From: an uncultured Dictyoglomus sp.
GTDB lineage: Bacteria > Dictyoglomota > Dictyoglomia > Dictyoglomales > Dictyoglomaceae
DNA: 5,536 nt
NCBI GenBank assembly: GCA_938039765.1
Contig: CALHTV010000032.1
Location: forward strand, 1-5,536
Reading direction: 5' to 3'
A model generated the notes under the pieces. The model had not been told where the DNA came from. It ran no database searches and saw only the letters and a program-made list of their open reading frames with translations. Position numbers and translations under genes: made by a program. This document shows positions 1 to 5,536 of this stretch, one piece after another (the stretch's first letter is position 1; each line of letters begins with the position of its first letter).

Positions 1-358
1 TAAAACCAAAGAAATATTACTCCAAGGTTATTCAGGATATTTCTATACTTTAGCTAAAGCTAAATTGAGAGCCTCACCTCAAAAACAAAACTTAAAACAT
101 GTGGCTTATAAAATTGTTGATGATGTCAGTTTCTATGTGAATTTAGAAGGTTTAATAGATATCAATAAAGAGAAAGAGAAAATTAAGAAAGAGATAGAAA
201 ATCTCTCTAGTCTGATTGATAAAATTCAAAATAGATTGTCTAATAAAGAATTTATAGAAAAAGCCCCTAAGGAGGTTGTTGAAAAAGAAAAAGAAAAGTT
301 AGAATCTTTAACAAGAAAGCTTGAACTTCTTCAGGAAAGATATAATACCTTGGATTAA
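1..358 (+). CDS. valS: Valyl-tRNA synthetase, C-terminal end (5' truncated by window)
   Basis: This is the last 118 codons of a gene that enters from the left edge (reading frame starts at base 2, stop TAA at 356-358). Valyl-tRNA synthetase charges tRNA-Val with valine in the cytoplasm. The visible part matches the family's C-terminal arm: a short beta segment ending in LEGLID (visible residues 48-53), then a long, Lys/Glu-rich helical coiled coil (about 54-117) with the family signature RLSNKEF followed by EKAPKEVVEKE (about 78-95). This arm is known to contact the tRNA. The catalytic HIGH and KMSKS motifs and the editing domain lie upstream and cannot be seen. A TTG at base 65 is only an internal codon, since the frame is open to the window edge. 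The gene ends 16 bases before rnfC with no terminator between them, so read-through into the rnf operon is likely. Identity rests on recalled family motifs, and I am confident of it. Confidence 0.9.
   Translation, partial: KTKEILLQGYSGYFYTLAKAKLRASPQKQNLKHVAYKIVDDVSFYVNLEGLIDINKEKEKIKKEIENLSSLIDKIQNRLSNKEFIEKAPKEVVEKEKEKLESLTRKLELLQERYNTLD
321..346 (+). promoter_or_regulatory. Candidate promoter inside the 3' end of valS
   Basis: TTGAAC at 321-326 resembles a -35 box and TATAAT at 341-346 is a perfect -10 box, which would start transcription near position 353, just ahead of the rnfC ribosome binding site. The spacer is only 14 bases, shorter than the usual 16-18, and no TG extension precedes the -10 box. 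In DNA this AT-rich a chance TATAAT is common, so this is a weak candidate. It is listed because the 16-base valS-rnfC gap cannot hold a promoter by itself. Confidence 0.22.
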
Positions 359-362
359 TATT

Positions 363-368
363 AGGAGG
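363..368 (+). promoter_or_regulatory. Ribosome binding site that fixes the rnfC start
   Basis: A perfect AGGAGG lies 6 bases before the ATG at 375. It decides the start of rnfC: the open frame continues upstream to an ATG at position 321 inside valS, but that start would add 18 residues unlike any RnfC N-terminus and has no comparable site in front of it. Confidence 0.9.
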
Positions 369-374
369 CCAACC

Positions 375-1688
375 ATGAAAATATATGGCTTTAAAGGTGG
401 TGTTCACCCTCCAGAGAATAAAGATTTTTCTAAGAATTCCCCCATAGAAAAATTGCCTATTCCTGAAAGACTGATTATCTTAACTCAGCAACATACAGGT
501 GCTCCTTGTGAGCCTCTTGTAAAACCTAAGGATCATGTTTTCAAAGGGCAAAAAATAGGCGATAAACAAGTATTTGTTACTGCTCCTATTCATGCTCCTA
601 CTTCTGGGGTTGTTAAAAAAATTGGCTTATATCCTCATCCTAGTGGTAGACTTGTTCTAGGTATAGAGATAGAGCCTGATGGAAAAGATGAAGTTTTTCC
701 AGATCTTCCTAAAAATAAAGCTTGGCATGATTTAGCTCCTGAGGAAATAATACAGAGAATTAGAGAGGCAGGGATAGTTGGGCTTGGGGGTGCTGCTTTT
801 CCTACTCATGTTAAGATTTCACCACCTTCTGAAAAGAAGATAGATACTATTATCTTAAACGGATCTGAATGTGAACCTTATCTCACTATTGACTACAGAA
901 TAATGCTTGAGAAGCCTGAGTTAGTAGTCGAAGGTTTAAAGATATTGATGTATACGGTAGGAGTAAAAAGAGGAATTATTGGGGTTGAAGAAAATAAAAG
1001 GGATGTGGTTGATAGGCTTAAGAATTATACAGATAGTGAGATTGAGATAGTTGTTCTACCAACTAAGTATCCCCAGGGATCTGAAAAACATCTGATCAAG
1101 GCTATTTTAGGACGGGAAGTTCCTTCTGGAGGTCTTCCTTTAGATGTGGGAGTTATTGTAAATAACGTAGGTACAGCTGTGGCCATAGCTGAACACTTTA
1201 GAACAGGTTTACCTCTAATCTCAAGAGGCATCACAATTACAGGGAGAGGAGTTTATTCTCCAAAGAATCTTGATGTACTTATAGGTACTCCCGTTAATAA
1301 AGTAATTCAGGCTGCAGGTGGATTCAAAGGAACACCAGGTAAAGTTATCTTTGGAGGACCTATGATGGGTGTCGCTATATATGACTTGGAAATCCCTATT
1401 ATAAAGGGTACTTCTGGGGTATTAGTATTTTCCCAAGAAGAAGTTAAGTATTATGAGCCCATTGAATGCGTGAGATGTGGAAAATGTGTTGATGTATGTC
1501 CTATGGGATTAATCCCTACTACTTTAGCAAAATATGTAGAAAAGGGAAAATTAATTGATGCCGAAGAGTTGGGGATCTTAGATTGTATCGAATGTGGATC
1601 TTGTAATTACATATGCCCCTCTAGAAGACCGCTTCTTCAGTGGATTAGGATTGGAAAAATAGATATTCTCTCTAAAAGAAGAAGATAA
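375..1688 (+). CDS. rnfC: Rnf complex subunit RnfC (NADH-binding, two [4Fe-4S] clusters)
   Basis: RnfC is the peripheral, cytoplasmic subunit of the Rnf ferredoxin:NAD+ oxidoreductase. It carries FMN and exchanges electrons with NAD(H). The 437-residue protein opens with the family-typical GFKGGVHPPE (5-14), followed by a lipoyl-like segment with APIHAPTSG (70-78). The nucleotide/FMN-binding region contains GLGGAAFPTHVK (136-147) and NGSECEPYL (162-170), as in the related NuoF and NqrF-like flavin folds. An SLBB-type region follows (about 260-330, with GGPMMG at 327-332). Near the C-terminus are two ferredoxin motifs: cysteines 365, 368, 371 and 375, and cysteines 404, 407, 410 and 414, each last Cys followed by Pro. 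It ends soon after them with a short basic tail, so it lacks the long Ala/Lys-rich extension of the enterobacterial RsxC. It is the first gene of the operon, 16 bases after valS and 14 before rnfD. No frame damage is seen. Confidence 0.96.
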   Translation: MKIYGFKGGVHPPENKDFSKNSPIEKLPIPERLIILTQQHTGAPCEPLVKPKDHVFKGQKIGDKQVFVTAPIHAPTSGVVKKIGLYPHPSGRLVLGIEIEPDGKDEVFPDLPKNKAWHDLAPEEIIQRIREAGIVGLGGAAFPTHVKISPPSEKKIDTIILNGSECEPYLTIDYRIMLEKPELVVEGLKILMYTVGVKRGIIGVEENKRDVVDRLKNYTDSEIEIVVLPTKYPQGSEKHLIKAILGREVPSGGLPLDVGVIVNNVGTAVAIAEHFRTGLPLISRGITITGRGVYSPKNLDVLIGTPVNKVIQAAGGFKGTPGKVIFGGPMMGVAIYDLEIPIIKGTSGVLVFSQEEVKYYEPIECVRCGKCVDVCPMGLIPTTLAKYVEKGKLIDAEELGILDCIECGSCNYICPSRRPLLQWIRIGKIDILSKRRR

Positions 1689-1702
1689 GGGGGAGAAAAT
1701 AG

Positions 1703-2659
1703 ATGAGATCTGAAGAGACAAAGCTTATAGTTTCGTCTTCTCCTCACATTTATGAGAAAGAGGATGTTTCTTATGCAATGAAGCAAGTTGTATTTTCTCT
1801 TATACCTGCTGTAATTGTAGGTACTTATTTGTTTGGTATTTATTCTTTGATAATTGTATTAATTAGTATTCTTTCTGCAGTATTTTGGGAAGGAATATCA
1901 TTAATAATTAGAAAAAAACCTCTTTATATCTTAGGAGACTATAGTGCAATTGTTACTGGACTTTTACTTGCTTTAACCCTTCCTCCTAATGTTCCCTTCT
2001 GGATTCCTGTTGTAGGTACAGCTGTAGCTATAATACTTGCTAAACAAGTCTTTGGAGGATTAGGAGAAAATTTTTTAAATCCAGCCCTAGTAGGAAGAGC
2101 ATTTTTACTTTCTTCTTGGCCTCAAATTATGACTTCTTGGATAGAACCTAAAAAGGGGATTTTTTGGGCTTCGAATGTTACTACAGCTACTCCTTTGGCT
2201 ATAGAAAAGCTAAAACTTAGTGGCTATTCTTTACCTAATTACTGGGATCTATTGATTGGCAATAGGGCGGGTTGTATAGGAGAAACTTCTGTGATACTTC
2301 TTCTTCTTGGGGGCTTATGGCTTATATATAAGAAAATAGTAGATTGGAGAATACCTTTTTCTTATATTTTGACAGTCTTTATGTTTTCTTTGATAGTAGG
2401 AAAGGATCCTATATTTCAAATCCTTTCTGGAGGATTATTCTTGGGTGCTTTTTTTATGGCTACAGATTGGGTAACTACCCCTTTAACTTCACAAGGAAGA
2501 GTTATTTTTGGAATTGGAGCAGGACTTTTTACAATAGTGATCCGATTTTGGGGAAGCTATCCTGAAGGGGTTACTTATGGTATTTTAGTTATGAATGCTT
2601 TGACTCCTTTAATTGATAAATTTATAAAACCTCGAAAATTTGGAGAGGTGAAAAAATGA
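1703..2659 (+). CDS. rnfD: Rnf complex membrane subunit RnfD (covalent FMN carrier)
   Basis: RnfD is an integral membrane subunit of the Rnf complex, homologous to NqrB, and carries FMN bound through a phosphoester to a threonine. The 318-residue protein is strongly hydrophobic, with many membrane segments from about residue 27 onward. Family motifs in order: SAIVTGLLLALTLPP (81-95), GGLGENFLNPALVGRAF (118-134), the flavin attachment site VTTATPL (159-165, with Thr163 the expected FMN carrier), GCIGETS (190-196), and FMATDWVTTP (251-260) continuing to GIGAGLFTIVIR (270-281) and MNALTPLID (297-305). The residue three before the first Thr of the attachment motif is Ser157, where the ApbE consensus Dxx(S/T)GAT has Asp. 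The start ATG has an AAGGGGGAG site at 1686-1694 region, about 8 bases upstream, partly inside the rnfC stop. The stop codon overlaps the rnfG start (ATGA), suggesting translational coupling. Length is near the family norm. Confidence 0.95.
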   Translation: MRSEETKLIVSSSPHIYEKEDVSYAMKQVVFSLIPAVIVGTYLFGIYSLIIVLISILSAVFWEGISLIIRKKPLYILGDYSAIVTGLLLALTLPPNVPFWIPVVGTAVAIILAKQVFGGLGENFLNPALVGRAFLLSSWPQIMTSWIEPKKGIFWASNVTTATPLAIEKLKLSGYSLPNYWDLLIGNRAGCIGETSVILLLLGGLWLIYKKIVDWRIPFSYILTVFMFSLIVGKDPIFQILSGGLFLGAFFMATDWVTTPLTSQGRVIFGIGAGLFTIVIRFWGSYPEGVTYGILVMNALTPLIDKFIKPRKFGEVKK

Positions 2660-3192
2660 AAAATCTTTTAAGATATGGGCTAACGTTGATGCTTATCTGT
2701 GGAATTGCAGCAGGAGTTTTAGCTTTTACATATGAAAGAACCCAGAAAATAATAGCACTTAATAAAATAAGAGAAAAAGAGAACTTACTTAAAGAAATGC
2801 TTCCTAAAGCAACAAAATTTGTTATGCTTTCTAATACTCCAAAGGCCAATGATTCTTCAGTAAAAATCCATGAAATTTATGTGGGAAAAAACATTGAGTC
2901 AATAGTTGGTACAGTATGGGAAGTTAGTACATATGGATATAGCAGTGAGATATTTTTGTTGGTGGCTTTAAGTACTGATAAAAAAATAGAGAAAATTAAG
3001 ATTCTTTCTCAACAGGAAACACCAGGCTTAGGGACAGAAATTACTAAAAGAGACTTTTTGGATCAATTTATAGGAAAAAATACTCCTAATCTAGAGGTAA
3101 ATAAAAATATTATGCCTGTTTCTGGTGCTACCATTTCTTCTTCAGCAGTAGTTAGGGCAATAAATGAAGTATTAAGACATAATGGTCTGTAA
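2656..3192 (+). CDS. rnfG: Rnf complex subunit RnfG (FMN-binding, extracytoplasmic)
   Basis: RnfG is a single-span membrane protein whose FMN_bind domain faces the outside of the cytoplasmic membrane and carries covalent FMN in the Rnf electron path (homologous to NqrC). The 178-residue protein has one N-terminal membrane helix (about 7-25). A charged, helical linker follows, then the FMN_bind domain (about 75-175) with the family motif QETPGLGTEI (120-129) and the flavin site SGATISSSAV (156-165), in which Thr159 is the expected FMN attachment residue. The position that is Asp in the ApbE consensus Dxx(S/T)GAT is Met153 here. The start overlaps the rnfD stop by 4 bases and is preceded by GGAGAGGTG at 2642-2650, 5 bases from the ATG, so coupled translation with RnfD is likely. 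RnfG is 15 bases from rnfE. The protein is slightly short for the family but appears intact. Confidence 0.95.
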   Translation: MKNLLRYGLTLMLICGIAAGVLAFTYERTQKIIALNKIREKENLLKEMLPKATKFVMLSNTPKANDSSVKIHEIYVGKNIESIVGTVWEVSTYGYSSEIFLLVALSTDKKIEKIKILSQQETPGLGTEITKRDFLDQFIGKNTPNLEVNKNIMPVSGATISSSAVVRAINEVLRHNGL

Positions 3193-3207
3193 AAAGGGGG
3201 GTAGAAC

Positions 3208-3807
3208 ATGAAAGAGTTTTTTAAGTACTTAATTAACGGTATATTTAAAGAAAATCCTGTCCTTGTATTGATGATAGGTTTATGTTCTGTCCTTGCAGTA
3301 TCAACTACAGTAGAAAACGCTATAGGAATGGGACTTGCGTTCTCTTTTGTAATGATCTTTTCTAATTTGTTTGTATCATCTTTAAGACCTATTATACCAA
3401 ATAATATAAGAATTCCTATATTTATTGTTGTAATTGCTACCTTTACTACTATAGTTGATTTAATTATCTCTGCTTATTTTCCAGAGCTATATAAAGCTTT
3501 AGGAATATTTATTCCTCTAATTGTTGTTAATTGTATAATCATTGGTAGAGCAGAAGGTTTTGCTTATAAACATAATGTTGTAGAGTCACTAGCAGATGGA
3601 GTTGGTATTAGTATTGGTTATATTTGGGCTATTGTAGCTCTAGGTCTTATAAGAGAGTTCTTAGGTTCTGGGACTGTTTTGGATAAAGTAATTATTCAAA
3701 GTTTTAATCCTGCTAAAGTTTTTTCTATGCCTCCTGGAGCTTTTTGGGGGATTGCATTGCTCATGGGTATATTGAAATGGGTTCAGCAAAAAATAAGCAG
3801 GAGGTAA
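3208..3807 (+). CDS. rnfE: Rnf complex membrane subunit RnfE
   Basis: RnfE is one of two homologous membrane subunits (with RnfA) that sit together in the membrane in opposite orientations. In structures of the Rnf/Nqr family they hold an iron centre between conserved cysteines and pass electrons across the membrane. The 199-residue protein is almost entirely hydrophobic, with about six membrane helices. It has the typical start GIFKENPVLV (11-20), then GLCSVLAVSTTVENAIGMG (24-42), and FIPLIVVNC (101-109) followed by IIIGRAEGFA. The two expected metal-ligand cysteines are Cys26 and Cys109. The residue after Cys26 is Ser, as I recall for NqrD, whereas many RnfE proteins have Pro. The RAEGFA motif separates RnfE from RnfA. 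An AAGGGGGG site (3194-3201) lies 6 bases before the ATG. Downstream, the last two Arg codons (AGG AGG) also form the ribosome binding site of rnfA. Confidence 0.94.
   Translation: MKEFFKYLINGIFKENPVLVLMIGLCSVLAVSTTVENAIGMGLAFSFVMIFSNLFVSSLRPIIPNNIRIPIFIVVIATFTTIVDLIISAYFPELYKALGIFIPLIVVNCIIIGRAEGFAYKHNVVESLADGVGISIGYIWAIVALGLIREFLGSGTVLDKVIIQSFNPAKVFSMPPGAFWGIALLMGILKWVQQKISRR
3799..3805 (+). promoter_or_regulatory. rnfA ribosome binding site built into the end of rnfE
   Basis: AGGAGGT at 3799-3805 serves as the final two arginine codons and first stop-codon base of rnfE and as a perfect Shine-Dalgarno site 9 bases before the rnfA ATG (3815). Ribosomes ending rnfE would cover this site, which suggests linked translation of the two partner subunits. 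Confidence 0.85.
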
Positions 3808-3814
3808 ATATTGT

Positions 3815-4402
3815 ATGAACTTATTAGGTAAATTGTTAATTTTATTTATTTCAGCAGCCTTGATAAATAATATTGTGTTCATGAGGTTTTTGGCTCTTTG
3901 TCCTTTTGTAGGTATGAGTACTCAAATCGAAGTTTCTTTGGGAATGGGAGCAGCTGTCACTTTTGTTATGGTAATGGCTTCTGTGGTAACCTTTTTTGTT
4001 TACTACTATATTCTTGTTCCTTTAAATTTACTCTTTTTAAGAACTATTGCCTTCATATTAGTAATTGCAGTTTTGGTGCAATTAGTTGAGATGGTAATCA
4101 GAAAGTTCTCGCCTAATCTTTATAAAGCCATGGGAATATATCTACCTCTAATTACAACTAATTGTGCTATCCTTGGAGTTACTCTCTTAAATATAAATTA
4201 CGGACATAACCTAATTGAAGCAATAGTTTATGCATTAGGGGTTTCGTTAGGTTTTACTATTGCTTTAATTTTACTAGCTTCTATTAGAGAAAGGTTGTCT
4301 TACTCTGATATTCCTAACTTTTGGCAAGGGTATCCTATTGTTTTTATTACAGCTGGCCTTCTTGCTCTAATTTTTCTGGGTTTTCAAGGATTGGCTCATT
4401 AA
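3815..4402 (+). CDS. rnfA: Rnf complex membrane subunit RnfA
   Basis: RnfA is the membrane partner of RnfE and takes part in the transmembrane electron transfer and ion translocation of the Rnf complex. The 195-residue protein is very hydrophobic with about six membrane helices. Diagnostic motifs are AALINNIVFMRFLALCPFVG (13 to 32) with SLGMGAAVTF (41-50), and YLPLITTNCAILGV (109-122). Cys29 and Cys117 are the expected iron ligands and match the positions of Cys26 and Cys109 in RnfE. The LCPFVG and TTNCAILG wording is that of RnfA (and of NqrE) rather than RnfE. Given the neighbours, RnfA is the right call. It lies 7 bases after rnfE and 11 before rnfB. No truncation or missing key residue is seen, and the length matches the family. 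Confidence 0.95.
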   Translation: MNLLGKLLILFISAALINNIVFMRFLALCPFVGMSTQIEVSLGMGAAVTFVMVMASVVTFFVYYYILVPLNLLFLRTIAFILVIAVLVQLVEMVIRKFSPNLYKAMGIYLPLITTNCAILGVTLLNINYGHNLIEAIVYALGVSLGFTIALILLASIRERLSYSDIPNFWQGYPIVFITAGLLALIFLGFQGLAH

Positions 4403-4408
4403 GGAGGT
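4401..4408 (+). promoter_or_regulatory. rnfB ribosome binding site overlapping the rnfA stop
   Basis: AAGGAGGT at 4401-4408 begins within the TAA stop codon of rnfA (4400-4402) and lies 5-6 bases before the rnfB ATG at 4414. It is a near-perfect match to the anti-Shine-Dalgarno sequence and firmly supports this start. Confidence 0.88.
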
Positions 4409-4413
4409 AAAAA

Positions 4414-5214
4414 ATGAGTTTAGTAATAATAGCTTCTGTAGTTTTAGGAGTTATAGGATTGCTATTTGGAATTGGCTTAGCTGTTGCCGGTGAGAAATTT
4501 AAAGTTGAAATAGATCCTAGGCTTGCTCAGATAATGGAGGCTTTGCCAGGTAGTAATTGTGGTGCTTGTGGTTATCCTGGATGTGAAGGTTGTGCAAGAG
4601 CTATATTAGAAGGTAAAGCTCCATATACTGCATGTGTGGTTGGAGGAGAAAGGGTTGCTAAAAGTATAGGAGAAATATTAGGTGTTAAAGAAGATATTAG
4701 GGTAGTGAAAAATGTAGCATTTTTAAAATGCCAAGGAGGAAGGGGTATTACTCAAGAAAAATACATTTATATGGGCATTGAAACTTGTAAAGCAGCTAAT
4801 ATAGTTCAAAATGGTCCTAAAGCATGTCCAACAGGATGTTTAGGATTTGGAGATTGTGTAAGAGCATGTCCTTTTGATGCTATACATATAGGAGAAAATG
4901 GCCTTCCTCATATAGATATGGAGAAGTGTACTGGATGTGGTTTATGTGTAAAAGCTTGTCCTAAAGGTATTTTAACTTTACTTCCTATGAATATTCCCCT
5001 TCTTTTAGGATGTAAAACTGAATTGCCAGGCCCTGAAGCGAGGAAAGTATGTTCTCATGCTTGTATTGGTTGTGGAATTTGCGAAAAGGTATGCCCTAAA
5101 GGTGCGATTAAGATGAATGGAAGATTTCCTGTAATTGATTATGAGCTTTGTGATGGTTGTGGGGTTTGTGTGGAGAAATGTCCTACAAAAGCTCTAATAC
5201 TATTAAAACGTTAA
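4414..5214 (+). CDS. rnfB: Rnf complex subunit RnfB (multi-cluster ferredoxin-accepting subunit)
   Basis: RnfB is the iron-sulfur subunit thought to take electrons from reduced ferredoxin on the cytoplasmic side. The 266-residue protein has one N-terminal membrane helix (about 3-25), then the family [4Fe-4S] domain with NCGACGYPGC (48-57; cysteines 49, 52, 57 and 74). After a linker with Cys106 and Cys125 comes CPTGCLGFGDC (138-148), with cysteines 138, 142, 148 and 152. Three classic CxxCxxCxxxCP ferredoxin motifs follow, starting at Cys172, Cys217 and Cys246. I count 25 cysteines in all. This is the long RnfB form of anaerobes, richer in clusters than the roughly 190-residue enterobacterial RsxB. 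The gene follows rnfA by 11 bases. Its final 37 bases overlap the start of apbE in another frame. The number of clusters actually assembled is an inference from cysteine spacing. Confidence 0.95.
   Translation: MSLVIIASVVLGVIGLLFGIGLAVAGEKFKVEIDPRLAQIMEALPGSNCGACGYPGCEGCARAILEGKAPYTACVVGGERVAKSIGEILGVKEDIRVVKNVAFLKCQGGRGITQEKYIYMGIETCKAANIVQNGPKACPTGCLGFGDCVRACPFDAIHIGENGLPHIDMEKCTGCGLCVKACPKGILTLLPMNIPLLLGCKTELPGPEARKVCSHACIGCGICEKVCPKGAIKMNGRFPVIDYELCDGCGVCVEKCPTKALILLKR
5172..5175 (+). promoter_or_regulatory. Poorly spaced ribosome binding site of apbE
   Basis: The only purine-rich site close to the apbE ATG (5178) is GGAG at 5172-5175, just 2 bases away, much closer than the 5-9 bases used by the other genes here. 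It lies within rnfB. Initiation probably relies on ribosomes already translating rnfB; a TTG at 5166 in the same frame is a less likely alternative start. Confidence 0.4.
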
Positions 5215-5536
5215 TAATACTTCTATTCATAGTTCTTCTTATTTTATTATATGCTGGAAGACTAAATGAAACAAAAAGTTTCAATAAAAGTGGTATCTTT
5301 ATGGATACCTATGTAAGTATAGAGATCCAGGGTAAGGAGGGAGAAAAAGCTTTAGAAGCTTGCTGGAAAAAATTAGAAGATTTAAGTATTAAATTCGATA
5401 GATTCAATTCTGAGAGCGAAATATATAAGATAAACTCCAATTCTGGAAATTGGGTTAAAATTTCTAATGATACCTTAGATTTGTTAAAGAAAGCAATACA
5501 TTTTGCAAAAGTCTCAGAAGATCTTTTTGATCCTAC
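5178..5536 (+). CDS. apbE: FAD:protein FMN transferase (ApbE family), 3' truncated by window
   Basis: ApbE enzymes move FMN from FAD onto a threonine of target proteins, including RnfD/RnfG and NqrB/NqrC, outside the cytoplasmic membrane. The first 119 codons are visible. A short positively charged start (MSYKSSNTIK) is followed by a hydrophobic stretch (about 11-25), which reads as a signal peptide or membrane anchor. There is no cysteine after it, so no lipobox. The ApbE domain then begins with FMDTYVSIEI (41-50), a helix with LEDLSIKFDRFNSESEIYKI (66-85), a short WVKIS (92-96), and LLKKAIHFAKVSEDLFDPT (102-120) at the edge. These match the family's MDT, F-x-R-F-N-x-x-S-E and FDP motifs. 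The Mg2+- and FAD-binding residues of the C-terminal half are outside the window. The start overlaps rnfB by 37 bases. Its place after rnfB implies it flavinylates RnfD and RnfG of this operon. Confidence 0.9.
   Translation, partial: MSYKSSNTIKTLIILLFIVLLILLYAGRLNETKSFNKSGIFMDTYVSIEIQGKEGEKALEACWKKLEDLSIKFDRFNSESEIYKINSNSGNWVKISNDTLDLLKKAIHFAKVSEDLFDP

Noticed and set aside
321..374. An upstream ATG at 321 extending rnfC by 18 residues
   Set aside because: It lies inside valS, lacks a good ribosome site, and the ATG at 375 has a perfect AGGAGG and gives the standard RnfC N-terminus.
1025..1234. Minus-strand open frame of 69 codons within rnfC
   Set aside because: It lies wholly opposite conserved rnfC coding sequence, resembles no family I know and is best explained as a shadow.
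2344..2565. Plus-strand open frame of 73 codons inside rnfD
   Set aside because: It is out of frame with conserved RnfD motifs and has a Phe/Tyr-rich composition typical of a frame-shifted membrane gene.
2622..2849. Minus-strand open frame of 75 codons across the rnfD-rnfG junction
   Set aside because: It is antisense to the intact rnfG start, has no recognisable motif and no supporting ribosome site.
3661..3882. Minus-strand open frame of 73 codons across rnfE-rnfA
   Set aside because: It overlaps two well-supported genes on the opposite strand and has no family features.
3898..4089. Plus-strand, Cys/Phe-rich open frame of 63 codons inside rnfA
   Set aside because: It is a shifted reading of conserved rnfA membrane helices, not a separate cysteine-rich protein.
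5347..5361. Small hairpin (AAGCTT, 3-base loop, AAGCTT)
   Set aside because: It lies within apbE coding sequence, the stem is only 6 pairs and no T-run follows, so it is not a terminator; each half is itself a palindrome, so chance is likely.

Overview
This window contains a complete, standard-looking Rnf operon (rnfC-D-G-E-A-B, all on the + strand). It is preceded by the 3' end of a valyl-tRNA synthetase gene (valS) and followed by the 5' part of an apbE-type flavin transferase gene. The DNA is visibly AT-rich, arginine is written almost only as AGA/AGG, isoleucine often as ATA, and the soluble parts are rich in Lys and Glu. Together with the C-D-G-E-A-B order and the cysteine-rich RnfB, this suggests an anaerobic, low-GC, possibly thermophilic bacterium (for example a Dictyoglomus, Thermotogales or Clostridia-like lineage). 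The exact taxon cannot be fixed from the sequence and this placement is an inference.

Layout: positions 1-358 hold the end of valS. A 16-base gap carrying a strong ribosome binding site leads to rnfC (375-1688). Then follow rnfD (1703-2659), rnfG (2656-3192, overlapping rnfD by 4 bases), rnfE (3208-3807), rnfA (3815-4402), rnfB (4414-5214) and apbE (5178 to the window end, overlapping rnfB by 37 bases). Intergenic gaps are 7-16 bases, no transcription terminator is visible, and there is no non-coding stretch longer than 16 bases. The whole set therefore looks like one transcript, possibly including valS or starting from a promoter inside the end of valS.

The products fit together as one machine. 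RnfB accepts electrons from reduced ferredoxin, the membrane subunits RnfA, RnfE, RnfD and the flavin-bearing RnfG carry them through the membrane, and RnfC passes them to NAD+, with ion (H+ or Na+) translocation. ApbE is the enzyme that covalently attaches FMN to RnfD and RnfG, so its place at the end of the operon makes functional sense.

I found no evidence of a new kind of system here. The observations most worth checking are that the FMN attachment motifs of both RnfD and RnfG lack the aspartate of the usual ApbE recognition consensus, that apbE begins inside rnfB with a poorly spaced ribosome binding site, and that the operon has no obvious promoter outside valS.
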